Below, piece after piece: positions 15,233 through 25,205 of a stretch of DNA of 64,000 nucleotides; within the stretch, counting starts at the first letter, position 1; each line of letters opens with the position of its first letter. The notes under the pieces are model-generated. The model was not told the origin of the DNA, did not search any database, and saw only the letters and a list, made by a program, of their open reading frames with translations. A program made the translations under genes and the position numbers. The DNA comes from Sutcliffiella horikoshii (GTDB lineage Bacteria; Bacillota; Bacilli; Bacillales; Bacillaceae_I), in contig NZ_VTEV01000002.1 in NCBI RefSeq assembly GCF_008180725.1, positions 342,426 through 406,425 of the forward strand, written 5' to 3'.

Positions 15233-17833
15233 GTGGCAGATAATTTTGGTCTGAAAATCGGTGTTGAAGGTGAGAAGGAATTTAAGAATTCCCTAAGAGA
15301 TATCAACCGCAGTTTCAAAGTTTTAGGAAGCGAAATGAATCTAGTAACTTCACAGTTTGATAGGCAGGACCAGTCGATGGAGGCACTAACGGCTAGAAGT
15401 GATGTGCTAAACAAGAAAGTTGATGCCCAGAAAGACAAAATCGGTACCTTAGAAAAGGCTTTGAAAAATGCTGCAGACTCCTTTGGTGAAACCGACAAAC
15501 GAACTCAAAACTGGCAAATTCAACTTAATAACGCTAAGTCTGACCTAATCAAGATGGAGCGGGAATTAGATAAAACTAATCAATCAATTGATGAAATGGG
15601 CGATAGTGCTAATGCTGCAGAAGGTGAAGTAGAAGAGTTTGCTGATGAAGTTGAAAATGCAGCAAAGCAAACAGAAGACGCAGCTAACCGCTTTGAAAAA
15701 GTAGGTGGTGTGCTAAAGGGAATCGGAGTGACGATAGGTGCTGCAGTAACCGCTATTGGAACAGCTGCTGTTGCAACTGGGGCTAGCCTTATCAAGCTTG
15801 GTGACGAGTATAATATGGCGGTTAATCAGATCTCTGCTTCAACTGGAGCAACGGGTGCTGAATTAGAAGAGTTAGGTGAGATCGCCCAAAACGTGTACAA
15901 GCATAATTTCGGTGAAAACTTAGAAGAGGTTGCTGGAGGTATTTCAGAAGTTAAAAAGATAACTGGACTCATGGGTGAAGAACTAGAAAAAGCTACTGAG
16001 TCCGGTTTTGCTTTAAGGGATACTTTTGGCTTTGAAATGCAGGAGTCTGCCAGGGCAGCAAGTTCTTTGATGAAAAACTTCGGTATATCTTCAGATGAAG
16101 CATACAACATTATTGCAACAGGTGCTCAAAATGGTGCTGATAAGAATGGTGATCTTTTAGATACGCTTAATGAATACTCTGTTCAATATTCTGCACTCGG
16201 GCTTAGCGCAGATGAGTTCATTGCTAGTTTAGTAAATGGTGCAGAAAGTGGAGCTTTTAGTATTGATAAGGTCGGGGATGCCGTTAAAGAGTTCAATATT
16301 CGGGCAAAAGACGGAAGCAAAACGAGCATGGAAGCTTTCACTGCTTTAGGCCTAAATGCTGAAGAGATGACCAGTAAGTTTGCTCAGGGTGGCGACGTTG
16401 CTAATGATGCTTTTTACAGTGTTGTTCAGAGACTTCAGGAAATTGAGGATCCCCTGCTAAAAAATACAGTTGGTGTGCAGCTGTTTGGTACTCAATTTGA
16501 AGATTTAGAGGCAAGTGTACTACCGGTTCTCGCAAATATGAAGGATAGTACGCTGGCAAGCGGAGATGCGTTAGCCCAAATAACAGAAGTGAAGTACGAC
16601 AATTTAACTGATGGTATTGAGGGTGTGAAACGTTCTTTGCAGGGCGTGTTTTTGCCGGCAGTAGGTGAAGTGTCGTCAGGAATAACGGACCTTTTCTCAA
16701 ATCTTTCTAATGGTATTAATGCAGCCGATGGAGATTTCGATAAAATTTCAGAGGTCATTGGGGAGACTGTTGCAGGTATAACGGAAATAATTGCAAAGCA
16801 GTTGCCTCAATTAGTAACCTTAGGGCTGCAAATTGTAATGTCCATAGCAGGAGCAATTATTGAAAACCTCCCAACGATTATTGATTCAGCCATGCAAATT
16901 GTAACAACCTTACTTCAAGGATTGATTGAGGCTCTACCTCAAATCACAGAAGGTGCACTTTATCTGGTTTTAACTTTGGTAGATGGCATTATTGCCAACC
17001 TTCCAGCATTGATTGAAGCGGCACTTACGATGATTGTTACTCTTGCCACTGGTATTGCTGAAGCCTTGCCAAACCTAATTCCGTCGATCGTTCAGGCGGT
17101 CATTTTAATCGTACAAACATTGATAGACAATCTGGGCCTAGTGTTAGATGCAGCATTCAAAATTATAGAAGGTTTAGCGATGGGGCTATTAAATGCATTA
17201 CCTAGATTAATAGAAGCTCTTCCTACGATCATATCGACGATTATTAACTTTATAACGAGTAACCTTCCTAAGATAGTTGAGATGGGAATTAAGTTAATTA
17301 TTCAGTTAGCAGCGGGGCTTATTCAGGCAATTCCACAGCTAGTGGCTCAATTACCACAGATTGTGTCTGCACTTGTTATTGGTCTTGGAAAAGCGGTAGT
17401 TTCCTTAGGAGAAGTTGGACGGAATATTGTCCGAGGTCTATGGAATGGAATATCGTCGATGATTGGTTGGATAAGAGATAAAGTAAGTAATTTTGTTGGT
17501 GGAATTGTAAGCAATGTGAAGGGTGTTCTAGGTATTAGGTCTCCTTCAAAGGTCTTTGCTGGTATTGGTGAGAACATGGGTGAGGGAATCGGTGTTGGTT
17601 TCTCTGATGCCATGAGTGGCGTTGAAAAGGATATGGAAGGGGCAATTCCAACTGACTTTGATATGGATCTGAACAGTCAAATCAATGCCACAGCAAATGG
17701 AGCTAACGGTTCATTATTAGATGTTACGATTCCACTTACCATTGATGGGACTGTTTTAACTCGGATTATTGCCCAGCTACAATGGAATCAAAATGCTGTG
17801 ACAGTAAGAAACTTAGGGGTTGCAGGGTCATGA
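15233..17833 (+). CDS. Tail tape measure protein
   Basis: An 866-residue tape measure protein that sets tail length and is threaded through the tail tube. Residues about 15-150 form a long coiled coil, followed by a TP901-type core with a hydrophobic segment (GVTIGAAVTAIGTAAVATGAS). From about residue 510 to 730 it has repeated amphipathic/hydrophobic blocks of the IxxLPxLI kind, probable membrane-interacting segments. The GTG at 15233 has AAGGAGG eight bases upstream; the frame is open further upstream without a ribosome site. The next gene overlaps its stop. Confidence 0.9.
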   Translation: MADNFGLKIGVEGEKEFKNSLRDINRSFKVLGSEMNLVTSQFDRQDQSMEALTARSDVLNKKVDAQKDKIGTLEKALKNAADSFGETDKRTQNWQIQLNNAKSDLIKMERELDKTNQSIDEMGDSANAAEGEVEEFADEVENAAKQTEDAANRFEKVGGVLKGIGVTIGAAVTAIGTAAVATGASLIKLGDEYNMAVNQISASTGATGAELEELGEIAQNVYKHNFGENLEEVAGGISEVKKITGLMGEELEKATESGFALRDTFGFEMQESARAASSLMKNFGISSDEAYNIIATGAQNGADKNGDLLDTLNEYSVQYSALGLSADEFIASLVNGAESGAFSIDKVGDAVKEFNIRAKDGSKTSMEAFTALGLNAEEMTSKFAQGGDVANDAFYSVVQRLQEIEDPLLKNTVGVQLFGTQFEDLEASVLPVLANMKDSTLASGDALAQITEVKYDNLTDGIEGVKRSLQGVFLPAVGEVSSGITDLFSNLSNGINAADGDFDKISEVIGETVAGITEIIAKQLPQLVTLGLQIVMSIAGAIIENLPTIIDSAMQIVTTLLQGLIEALPQITEGALYLVLTLVDGIIANLPALIEAALTMIVTLATGIAEALPNLIPSIVQAVILIVQTLIDNLGLVLDAAFKIIEGLAMGLLNALPRLIEALPTIISTIINFITSNLPKIVEMGIKLIIQLAAGLIQAIPQLVAQLPQIVSALVIGLGKAVVSLGEVGRNIVRGLWNGISSMIGWIRDKVSNFVGGIVSNVKGVLGIRSPSKVFAGIGENMGEGIGVGFSDAMSGVEKDMEGAIPTDFDMDLNSQINATANGANGSLLDVTIPLTIDGTVLTRIIAQLQWNQNAVTVRNLGVAGS

Positions 17834-18984
17834 TAGAAATTTATGCAGGAGCTACATTATTACAAACCATCCGAAAAGTGATGTCCGCCAATTTGCGAGA
17901 AACACTTGAAGGTGAATTTATACTATCGTTTACGGTGCTGGCCAAATCCGCCCTTGCTTTAAAGACAAAACAGTTAGCCAAATTAAATGATCAGTATTTT
18001 GAAATCGTCCAAATAACAAAGTCACTGCAAGGCAGTCTTCCTGTTTGTTCCGTAACTTGCGAGCATGTGTCGTACATCTTAAATGATGAGATTTATAAAA
18101 TTGATACGTTTGATTTTACAGGAGACCCGACAGCTGGATTAAACCAGTTATTGTCTGGGACTCCTTTTTCAGCTGGGATTGTAGAGTTTACTGAAAGTTG
18201 TACCATGAAGATCAACCAAGAGGTCACAAGAAGGTCCGCTCTTATGCAGTACATTGCCATCTTGGGTGGTGAAATAGAGTACGATGGCTATCAAATTAAC
18301 ATTAAAAGTCATCGAGGGAGCAGCGAATATAAAGTGGTCATGGATACTAAAAACGTTACTGATGTTTCTGTTTCCCATGATTCAAGGGAGAACGCATCTT
18401 CCTACCACATTTCCTTCTTTAAGCTCTTAAGCCTCTCCGTTGGGGATAATGTTCACATTGTTTTTAGACCGCTTGGCATTGATGTGAAAACGAGAATTAT
18501 TTCACTGGAATATAACCCATTCTATCGTTATGACATTCGAGTAGAAGTTGGTCGATACAGGCCAAGTATTTCAGATACATTTTACCGAATTGAAAGCTCG
18601 ATGAATTCAGTAGAAACGTCTTTAACACAAGTTGGTAGTTCAGTAGATGGCCTCCAAACTCAAGTAAATGACTTAGGAGTTTCCTATACAATCGTTAAAA
18701 GCCTTTCGATAGATACAAGTTTTATTAATGTGACGTATGAGGTTGAAAAGGGTGATACACATCAATACCACGCTCAATACAGTTACACTACAGACACTGG
18801 TGGGCGAATAACAAGTATCACACTGGATAATATTTTTTCAGAGTTATTGCTCAAAGAAGTTTCTTCATTAACGGTTGATACAACAAGGTTTGATGTCACC
18901 TACGTAGATGGAGAAACAGCAAGCTATAATTACACGACAGATAGCAGTGGAAGAATTACGGCAATTGATAAGGTGGTGGGATAA
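17830..18984 (+). CDS. Tail-tip protein, Tal/endopeptidase-like
   Basis: A 384-residue protein in the place of the tail-associated baseplate protein. The N-terminal ~260 residues fit the phage 'endopeptidase tail'/ReqiPepy6-like baseplate fold (LFILSF-like strands, VTCEHVSYILND, RRSALMQYIAILGGEIEYDG). It then has a helical stretch (SSMNSVETSLTQVGSSVDGLQTQV) and two similar C-terminal repeats (VDTTRFDVTYVDGETASYNY and a related copy before it). ATG 17830 overlaps the tape measure stop. No separate distal tail protein gene lies between. Confidence 0.7.
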   Translation: MIEIYAGATLLQTIRKVMSANLRETLEGEFILSFTVLAKSALALKTKQLAKLNDQYFEIVQITKSLQGSLPVCSVTCEHVSYILNDEIYKIDTFDFTGDPTAGLNQLLSGTPFSAGIVEFTESCTMKINQEVTRRSALMQYIAILGGEIEYDGYQINIKSHRGSSEYKVVMDTKNVTDVSVSHDSRENASSYHISFFKLLSLSVGDNVHIVFRPLGIDVKTRIISLEYNPFYRYDIRVEVGRYRPSISDTFYRIESSMNSVETSLTQVGSSVDGLQTQVNDLGVSYTIVKSLSIDTSFINVTYEVEKGDTHQYHAQYSYTTDTGGRITSITLDNIFSELLLKEVSSLTVDTTRFDVTYVDGETASYNYTTDSSGRITAIDKVVG

Positions 18985-18986
18985 GG

Positions 18987-20048
18987 ATGAGCTACGATCG
19001 GAATTTTAATAATACATTAGCCATCTGGACTGCCTTTGGTGGCAGGGGTGGCCTCGTTCTTCCTATCCCCACTTTGAATTGGACAAAGAAAACGTATAGT
19101 AGTTTTGGCTATACACAGTATGGAAGTGAAAAGCAGATCAATGTGTACGATAATGGCAACGCACAGATTGCCGTCTACCATGCAAAAACGCCTTATATGT
19201 CCTATTACAATAAGGCGACTGGCCAATGGACAGTAGTAGATGTATCTTGGTGGAGTTACGGTGAACCAGAAATCCTCTATTCAGGTGGAGGTGTATTTTT
19301 AGCCAAAATTACGGGATTTGCTAATATCATGGCATCATTTGATGGTATCACTTGGCATAACGGGGGATACTGTCAAAATGCACAGAATGCCATGACAACT
19401 GGTGCATATGATATGGCCAGAGGGTCTGGAGTTGTCAGCTGGTGGTATTACAAGTCGCCGGTTTATTACAGCTTTGATTCACTAACGGAAAGAACAGCAT
19501 GGACATTGGTAGGTTCTGATGGATCATCGGTTCCGTTCTTTAAATACTTAACAACACACAAGGGCAACTTTGTCGGAATTGTTGGTGGTGACAAGTCGAT
19601 TGCAATTGCTAGTTCTGCAAGTCCCGGTTCATGGACAACTACCATTCCAGAAGATTTAAATGAAACTTCTTATATGTTTATCCGTTCAGTAAACGACAAG
19701 TTGTTTGTAATGAAGTACCGATATGTTAATGGTATCTATGATGTGAAACTGTGTGTGATGAATGACAGTGCTACCGAGATTACTGAAACGAATCTCTCTC
19801 ATGTTGGTGATTTAGCCAATAATAACATTGCTAATCCGCAGAATATCATCTGGATGGAGGATTGGGGAAAATATGCACTCTTTAATGAGAGCATGCTTCA
19901 TGTATCGGCTGATGGATTAACATGGGAAGGGGTAGAGCAACCGGGATTTACGACATCGACTTACGATACTTTTGGTGGTGCTATCTATGTTCCTGGGGAT
20001 GGTTTTTATGTGAAGGCTAGTGGTTATGTTTATTATGCGCAGTATTAG
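18987..20048 (+). CDS. Probable receptor-binding/tail fibre protein
   Basis: A 353-residue protein rich in aromatic residues and short beta repeats (GGGVFLAKITGFANIMASFDGITW and DWGKYALFNESMLHVSADGLTWEG-like blocks), suggesting a beta-propeller or sialidase-like fold. It is the last structural gene before the lysis cassette, the usual place for the receptor-binding protein. No known family could be named with certainty. Terminator follows directly. Confidence 0.6.
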   Translation: MSYDRNFNNTLAIWTAFGGRGGLVLPIPTLNWTKKTYSSFGYTQYGSEKQINVYDNGNAQIAVYHAKTPYMSYYNKATGQWTVVDVSWWSYGEPEILYSGGGVFLAKITGFANIMASFDGITWHNGGYCQNAQNAMTTGAYDMARGSGVVSWWYYKSPVYYSFDSLTERTAWTLVGSDGSSVPFFKYLTTHKGNFVGIVGGDKSIAIASSASPGSWTTTIPEDLNETSYMFIRSVNDKLFVMKYRYVNGIYDVKLCVMNDSATEITETNLSHVGDLANNNIANPQNIIWMEDWGKYALFNESMLHVSADGLTWEGVEQPGFTTSTYDTFGGAIYVPGDGFYVKASGYVYYAQY

Positions 20049-20060
20049 AATGGAAAACTC

Positions 20061-20085
20061 AAGAACCTTGTGGGGTTCTTTTTTT
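20061..20085 (+). terminator. Intrinsic terminator after structural genes
   Basis: AAGAACC pairs with GGTTCTT, followed by TTTTT, ending the tail transcript before the holin gene. Confidence 0.8.
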
Positions 20086-20124
20086 AATAGATTCGAAGTT
20101 AGATAGTGGGGAGGGAATTTGAGA

Positions 20125-20550
20125 ATGAAAGAGCTATGGACATATTTACAAGTTGTACTTGCTACATTTGGTGGTTGGTTTGGGTGGGCTCTTGGTGGCT
20201 TTGATGGGTTTTTGTACGCACTTATTGCTTTTGTAGTAATTGATTATATTACCGGTCTTATGAGTGCAATTATAGAAAAGCGACTTTCAAGTGAAATTGG
20301 AGCTAAAGGAATCTTCAAGAAAGTGCTGATTTTCTTCTTAGTAGGAGTGGCTCATATCATAGATAGCCAGATTATTGGTGACGGTAGTGCCATACGCACA
20401 GCAGTCATCTTTTTTTATCTTTCAAATGAGGGGATTAGCATTATCGAAAATGCCTCAAGGATTGGGCTACCTGTTCCTGAAAAGCTCAAGGATATATTGG
20501 CCCAGCTGAAAGGGAAAAAGGGAGATGGTAAAGATGAAACTAAATACTAG
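20125..20550 (+). CDS. Holin, phi29/Cp-1 type
   Basis: A 141-residue membrane protein of the Phage_holin_4 type. It has about three to four hydrophobic segments (YALIAFVVIDYITGLMSAI; VLIFFLVGVAHIID; AVIFFYLSNEGISIIENA), the DYITGL and NEGISI(I/L)EN signatures, and a charged C-terminal tail. ATG 20125 has GGGGAGG about ten bases upstream; TTG 20119 is possible. It makes the membrane lesion that lets the amidase out. The amidase gene overlaps its end. Confidence 0.88.
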   Translation: MKELWTYLQVVLATFGGWFGWALGGFDGFLYALIAFVVIDYITGLMSAIIEKRLSSEIGAKGIFKKVLIFFLVGVAHIIDSQIIGDGSAIRTAVIFFYLSNEGISIIENASRIGLPVPEKLKDILAQLKGKKGDGKDETKY

Positions 20551-21511
20551 ATTCATGACAAAAAACGATTGTTATAAATCCGGGAGGAAGATTTCACCCC
20601 AAGGCATTATGATACATTCCACAGCAACGCCAGGTGTAATGGCTGCAGATTGGTTTAGTCGCTGGAATAAATCATATCAAGCGGGTGAAACAAGCAGGCA
20701 GGTTTGTGTTCATGCCTTTGTTGATGATAAAGAAGTGTGGCAGTACCTACCATGGAATCACCGAGGATGGCATTCTGGTGGCAGGGCAAACAACACTCAT
20801 ATTGGAATTGAAATTTGTGAGCCGGGTGGATTTTCTTACGGAAGAGGATCTGCGATGGTTGGTTATGATACCAAAAAGAATGAGAGCTATTTTAGACAGG
20901 CCTGGAAAATTGCGGTTGAGCTTTGTGTCTCTCTTTGTAAAACCTACGGTCTGACTGAACGGGACATCATCTGTCACTCTGAAGGCCATAAAAAAGGAAT
21001 CGCAAGTAACCATGCTGATGTTATGCATTGGTTCCCTAAGCATGGTGAGAATATGGATACTTTTCGTGCTGCGGTTAGGTCAGCATTAAATGAAACAAAT
21101 CCATCTTCCACTTTGCCAGAAGGTATTAAGGTGGGGGACTTAGTAGGAATCAAAGGATCGGTAGACAAGTATTATCCCGGTGGAGCTGAAATTCCAAACT
21201 GGGTTAAAGAAGATACTTATCATGTAGTGACTCAGATTTTCTCAAATGGAAAGCCGGTTGTTAAAGGTGGCAAGGCCTGTGTTCTATTAGGTAAAAAAGT
21301 AGATAAGAAGACAGGAAAAGAATCGTCGGGAATTATGAGTTGGATTAACGTGGGTGCTTTAACCGTTATCACTAAATCGTCTAAGAGCGAAAAGGTAACC
21401 AACAAATACTACCGAGTGCAGGTAGGGGCGTTTTCTAAGAAAGAGAATGCAGAAGAATTGCTAGAGAAAGTAAAGAAAGCTGGATTTGAAGGTTATATTA
21501 AGCAAGATTAA
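20534..21511 (+). CDS. Endolysin: N-acetylmuramoyl-L-alanine amidase with SPOR domain
   Basis: A 325-residue lysin. Residues about 10-175 are an Amidase_2 zinc amidase with metal histidines in MIHSTATPG (His28) and in the HADVMHWFP region, and NTHIGIEICEP in the core. The C-terminal ~35 residues are a SPOR-type peptidoglycan-binding repeat (YYRVQVGAFSKKENAEELL). It cuts the bond between muramic acid and the stem peptide. ATG 20534 has GGAG nine bases upstream and overlaps the holin gene. Confidence 0.92.
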   Translation: MKLNTRFMTKNDCYKSGRKISPQGIMIHSTATPGVMAADWFSRWNKSYQAGETSRQVCVHAFVDDKEVWQYLPWNHRGWHSGGRANNTHIGIEICEPGGFSYGRGSAMVGYDTKKNESYFRQAWKIAVELCVSLCKTYGLTERDIICHSEGHKKGIASNHADVMHWFPKHGENMDTFRAAVRSALNETNPSSTLPEGIKVGDLVGIKGSVDKYYPGGAEIPNWVKEDTYHVVTQIFSNGKPVVKGGKACVLLGKKVDKKTGKESSGIMSWINVGALTVITKSSKSEKVTNKYYRVQVGAFSKKENAEELLEKVKKAGFEGYIKQD

Positions 21512-21536
21512 TAATGAATTGATGAATGATTTGTTT

Positions 21537-21590
21537 GCACTTAATTGTCCGTTTTTTAAATTTATGAGCGGACTTTTAGGTGCATTTTTA
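21537..21590 (+). terminator. Terminator after lysis genes
   Basis: GCACTTAATTGTCCG pairs with CGGACTTTTAGGTGC around an A/T-rich loop, followed by ATTTTTA. Confidence 0.6.
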
Positions 21591-21704
21591 ATGTCTGTAT
21601 GAGATACAAAAGGGCGGTGAAACTGCATAAAAACAACTGTTTTTATCCTCTTATTTACTTGCTATTAGGATGAAATTAAGTGATATATACAATAACCAAA
21701 AAAG

Positions 21705-21747
21705 CTGAAGAACCCTGAAACAGAGCGGCTTCAGCAGAACTTTTTTT
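21705..21747 (+). terminator. Terminator or leader attenuator before recombinases
   Basis: GCTGAAG at 21705-21711 pairs with CTTCAGC at 21729-21735, then AGAAC and seven Ts. A weak promoter-like pair (TTGCTA, 17 bp, GATATA) lies at about 21660-21688, just before it. The hairpin could therefore lie in the leader of the recombinase transcript. The rest of the 21512-21817 gap shows nothing else clear. Confidence 0.6.
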
Positions 21748-21817
21748 GGTGACCATGATTGAATAGTAGCGTCCAGGTGTTACGAAAAAGGGATAAAATT
21801 TGAAAGGAGGCCAAAAC

Positions 21818-23419
21818 ATGGAAGAAGCATTATTTGGTTCATTTGGAAAAAGCTCAGGTGGTCTTTCATTAATGGATTCACCTACAGAACAACCTAAGAA
21901 GTTAAGAGTGGCTGCATATGTACGAGTCAGCAGCCTTTCAGATGAACAAGAAGGGTCATTTGATAACCAAAAAACACATTACACACAATTGATCCGATCG
22001 ACACCGGGTTGGAAAATGGTAGACATATATACAGACCAAGGACGAACAGGGACTTCCATGGCCAAGCGACCTGGATTTAACCGAATGATTAGACATGCAA
22101 CTGAGAAGAAAATTGATATTATTCTTTGCAAGTCAGTGTCAAGATTTGCAAGGAATGTACTCGATGCCATTAACACAATTCGAGAGCTGACTGAGTTGGG
22201 GGTTCGAATTATTTTTGACAAAGAAAATATTGATACAGGTGATATGGCGAGTGAGTTTATCCTCACCATGTTATCTGCAACAGCACAGGAAGAGAGCCGA
22301 AGTATTTCAGAAAATATAAACTGGGCTTTAGCGAAGCGATTTGAAAGAGGAGAACCGGTCTTTGTTAGAAAGCATGGCTATCAAAGGAATGAACAAAAGG
22401 AATGGATTATCATAGAGGAAGAAGCGAAAATTGTTCGAGAAGCATTTGAAGAGGCATTGAACGGAAAGACACCTGCTCAAATTGCTAAGCAGTTTATCAA
22501 AAAGGGATATAAGAAAATTAACGGGCGAACAGACTGGTCTTCCACCACAGTTCGATTGATATTACTCAATCGGGACTACACCGGAGATGTGGTTTGCCAG
22601 AAGTTCTATACAGAAAGTTATCTTTCACATAAAAGATTGGTCAATGATGAAGAAAGAAATCAATATTTTATAGAAAACCATCATGAGCCAATTGTCAGCA
22701 GAGAAACATTTAAAGCGGTCCAACGACAACTAGAAAAACGTAGAAAACCAAATCGAAGTACAAAGGTGAACAGATACCCACTTTCCAGCAGGATTCAATG
22801 TGAGAAATGCGGAGGGAATTTTCACCGATTCATTTGCAAAGGGATTGTTAGATGGCGGTGTGAGAACAACGTAAAAAGCAAAGACCTGTGTACCATGGGA
22901 AGCATTAAGGAAGAGGTACTAAAGGAAGCGATGCAAGAAGCATTTCTTGGGCGTTACCGGATAGCAAGATTCATGTACGACATGGAGAGAATGCAAAAGG
23001 ATTTGACAAGGGCTGTAGCGGCAAGGGACTTTTCTTACAACAGACTTCGCCTGGACTTAGAACAAATTTTATTAGAGGAGAACATTGCACTTATTAACGC
23101 AAATGGGGATGAAGCAGATAAAACAGATGAGAAACTCGAACAACTATCACGACAGCGAGCATCGATTGAAAAAGATTTAAAGATAAAAGAAAAGTGGTGG
23201 GAGCTGTTGGATCAGGATTTCACATTTCGAGAAGAAGCGATAGCAAAGCTCAAGGAAATAGATGCAGTAAGAGCTCCAGCTAAACTAATACAGAAAGAAA
23301 TTAAAGACATTTCATTCTTAAGGGCATGGGTAGTGCGTGTAAAAGCGAAATCACCAATGTCCTTTTGTATGCAATGGATTGATGATAAGGAAACAAACAT
23401 CGACTTAAGAAAGGAGTAA
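21818..23419 (+). CDS. Large serine recombinase 1
   Basis: A 533-residue large serine recombinase. The catalytic domain (about residues 29-175) has YVRVS with nucleophile Ser38, the DQGRTGTSMAKRPGF region and SRFARN. A Recombinase domain follows, then a zinc ribbon (CEKCGG...CENN...C) and a coiled-coil C-terminus. ATG 21818 follows GAAAGGAGG; the upstream TTG at 21800 has no ribosome site. First of three tandem recombinase ORFs (spacing to the next gene seven bases). It is probably one of the proteins that integrate or excise the prophage. Confidence 0.92.
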   Translation: MEEALFGSFGKSSGGLSLMDSPTEQPKKLRVAAYVRVSSLSDEQEGSFDNQKTHYTQLIRSTPGWKMVDIYTDQGRTGTSMAKRPGFNRMIRHATEKKIDIILCKSVSRFARNVLDAINTIRELTELGVRIIFDKENIDTGDMASEFILTMLSATAQEESRSISENINWALAKRFERGEPVFVRKHGYQRNEQKEWIIIEEEAKIVREAFEEALNGKTPAQIAKQFIKKGYKKINGRTDWSSTTVRLILLNRDYTGDVVCQKFYTESYLSHKRLVNDEERNQYFIENHHEPIVSRETFKAVQRQLEKRRKPNRSTKVNRYPLSSRIQCEKCGGNFHRFICKGIVRWRCENNVKSKDLCTMGSIKEEVLKEAMQEAFLGRYRIARFMYDMERMQKDLTRAVAARDFSYNRLRLDLEQILLEENIALINANGDEADKTDEKLEQLSRQRASIEKDLKIKEKWWELLDQDFTFREEAIAKLKEIDAVRAPAKLIQKEIKDISFLRAWVVRVKAKSPMSFCMQWIDDKETNIDLRKE

Positions 23420-23425
23420 GCAAAG

Positions 23426-25087
23426 ATGAGTGGACAAAGTTCATCAAGGGTACGGATTATTCCAGCGAAAGCTAGAACAGGCAGAACGGAAGCAAATCCA
23501 GATGGGCAAAAAAAACGGATTGCAGTCTATGCCAGGGTATCCACAGATTCAGAAATGCAGGCAAGCAGTTATGATCTACAAGTTGCTCATTACACAGAAT
23601 ATGTAAGTAAAAACCCTTCATGGATACTAGCTGATGTATATGCGGATGAAGGGATATCAGGAACCTCAACAAAAAACCGAACAGAGTTCAATCGGATGAT
23701 TCAAGACTGTGAAGAGGGCCGGATCGACTATATTTTAACAAAGTCAATCAGTCGCTTCGCAAGAAACACTTTAGACTGCATATCAGTAATCCGCAAATTG
23801 AAAGGACGGAAAAATCCGATAGGTGTCTACTTTGAAAAGGAGAATATCGACACACTGGATTCTAAGTCAGAGTTATTCTTAACCATTTTATCTTCGATGG
23901 CACAAGAAGAGAGCAGGAGCGTAAGTGAAAACACGAAATGGGGGGTTCAAAAGAGGTTCCAACAAGGAATTGTTCATATGCCGACTACATTCTTCCTGGG
24001 TTATGACACAACTGAAGATGGAGAAATCATTATAGATGAAGAACAAGCAGAAGTGGTAAGGAGAATTTTTCGAGAATTCCTAGAAGGTAAAGGGTGTCCA
24101 AGAATTGCAAAAGGCCTAACAAGAGACGGATTAAAGACAGGAAAGGGGAATAAAACGTGGACGTCAGATGCGGTTTATAAAATCTTAAAACAAGAGAAGT
24201 ACCAAGGCCACTGTTTAGCACAGAAGACTGTTACGATCGACTATTTAACCCATAAACGCGTTCGCAACCGTGATATTCAGCCACAATATTTTGTGAAGAA
24301 TACCCATCCAGCAATTATCAGCGAAGAAACCTTTGAAGCAGTTCAACAAGAGATAAAAAGGCGAAGCTTGATGATGAGGGACCCGGATAACAAATATCGG
24401 CAGCACTTTAGTGGACACAGCCCATTTTCCAATCAATACTTTTGTGGAGAATGCGGAAGGCCGGTGATAAGAAGGCGGCTGACTTCAAGCAGGAAGGGTG
24501 AGAAGTATTATATTTCTGCTTGGCAATGCCGAGTCACCGCTGGACGAGATCCTGACTACAAGAATTGTAAAACAAGCTATGTCCATGAGACTGACCTTGA
24601 AAATGCATTTATGAAAATAATGGGGGAAATGAAATATAATATAGATGATGTAATAGAAGAAGCGAAACAAGCTATTGAAAAAGCATCCCTCTCGCCACCG
24701 GAACAACAAAGGTTAGAGGAGTTGAACACACAAATTGAAGCTATAACCGATCGCATTACTGACCTGGCTGCGAAAGAATCAGCCACAAGAGATGCCATCT
24801 ACGATGCGACATTAAGGCATCTGATTTATGAACAAGAGATTCTTCAACAGGAGCGGGACAGTCTGGAGGAAAACATGCAGGAGCAGCTTTATCTAGAAAA
24901 ACAACTGCAGTCCCTCCTAGACTTACTAGAAATTACGGAAGAACTAGAGGATTTTGATGTATCGCTTTTCAAAAAATTAATCGAGCGAGGCATTATTTAT
25001 AAGGAACGAATAGTTGAATTTCAGTTTAAATGCGGGGTGAAACGAACCCTTTGTGTAAGAGAACGTAAAACTCCGAAGAAGAAATAA
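23426..25087 (+). CDS. Large serine recombinase 2
   Basis: A 553-residue large serine recombinase with YARVS (Ser39), DEGISGTSTKNRTEF, SISRFARNTLD and EKENIDT in the catalytic domain. Then come the Recombinase domain, a zinc ribbon (CGECGRPVIRR...CRVTAG...C) and a C-terminal coiled coil. It begins seven bases after recombinase 1 behind AAGGAG, so the two are co-translated. All key catalytic residues are visible, so it looks functional. Confidence 0.92.
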   Translation: MSGQSSSRVRIIPAKARTGRTEANPDGQKKRIAVYARVSTDSEMQASSYDLQVAHYTEYVSKNPSWILADVYADEGISGTSTKNRTEFNRMIQDCEEGRIDYILTKSISRFARNTLDCISVIRKLKGRKNPIGVYFEKENIDTLDSKSELFLTILSSMAQEESRSVSENTKWGVQKRFQQGIVHMPTTFFLGYDTTEDGEIIIDEEQAEVVRRIFREFLEGKGCPRIAKGLTRDGLKTGKGNKTWTSDAVYKILKQEKYQGHCLAQKTVTIDYLTHKRVRNRDIQPQYFVKNTHPAIISEETFEAVQQEIKRRSLMMRDPDNKYRQHFSGHSPFSNQYFCGECGRPVIRRRLTSSRKGEKYYISAWQCRVTAGRDPDYKNCKTSYVHETDLENAFMKIMGEMKYNIDDVIEEAKQAIEKASLSPPEQQRLEELNTQIEAITDRITDLAAKESATRDAIYDATLRHLIYEQEILQQERDSLEENMQEQLYLEKQLQSLLDLLEITEELEDFDVSLFKKLIERGIIYKERIVEFQFKCGVKRTLCVRERKTPKKK

Positions 25088-25205
25088 GCTAAATCTAATG
25101 GAATAAACATTAACCTCTTTCCACCCGTAAAAAGAACTTGAATGTTCTTGGGATGTGAGTGATAGATGGACACGAACCATTATCACTTATAGGAAAGGGG
25201 TTTTT

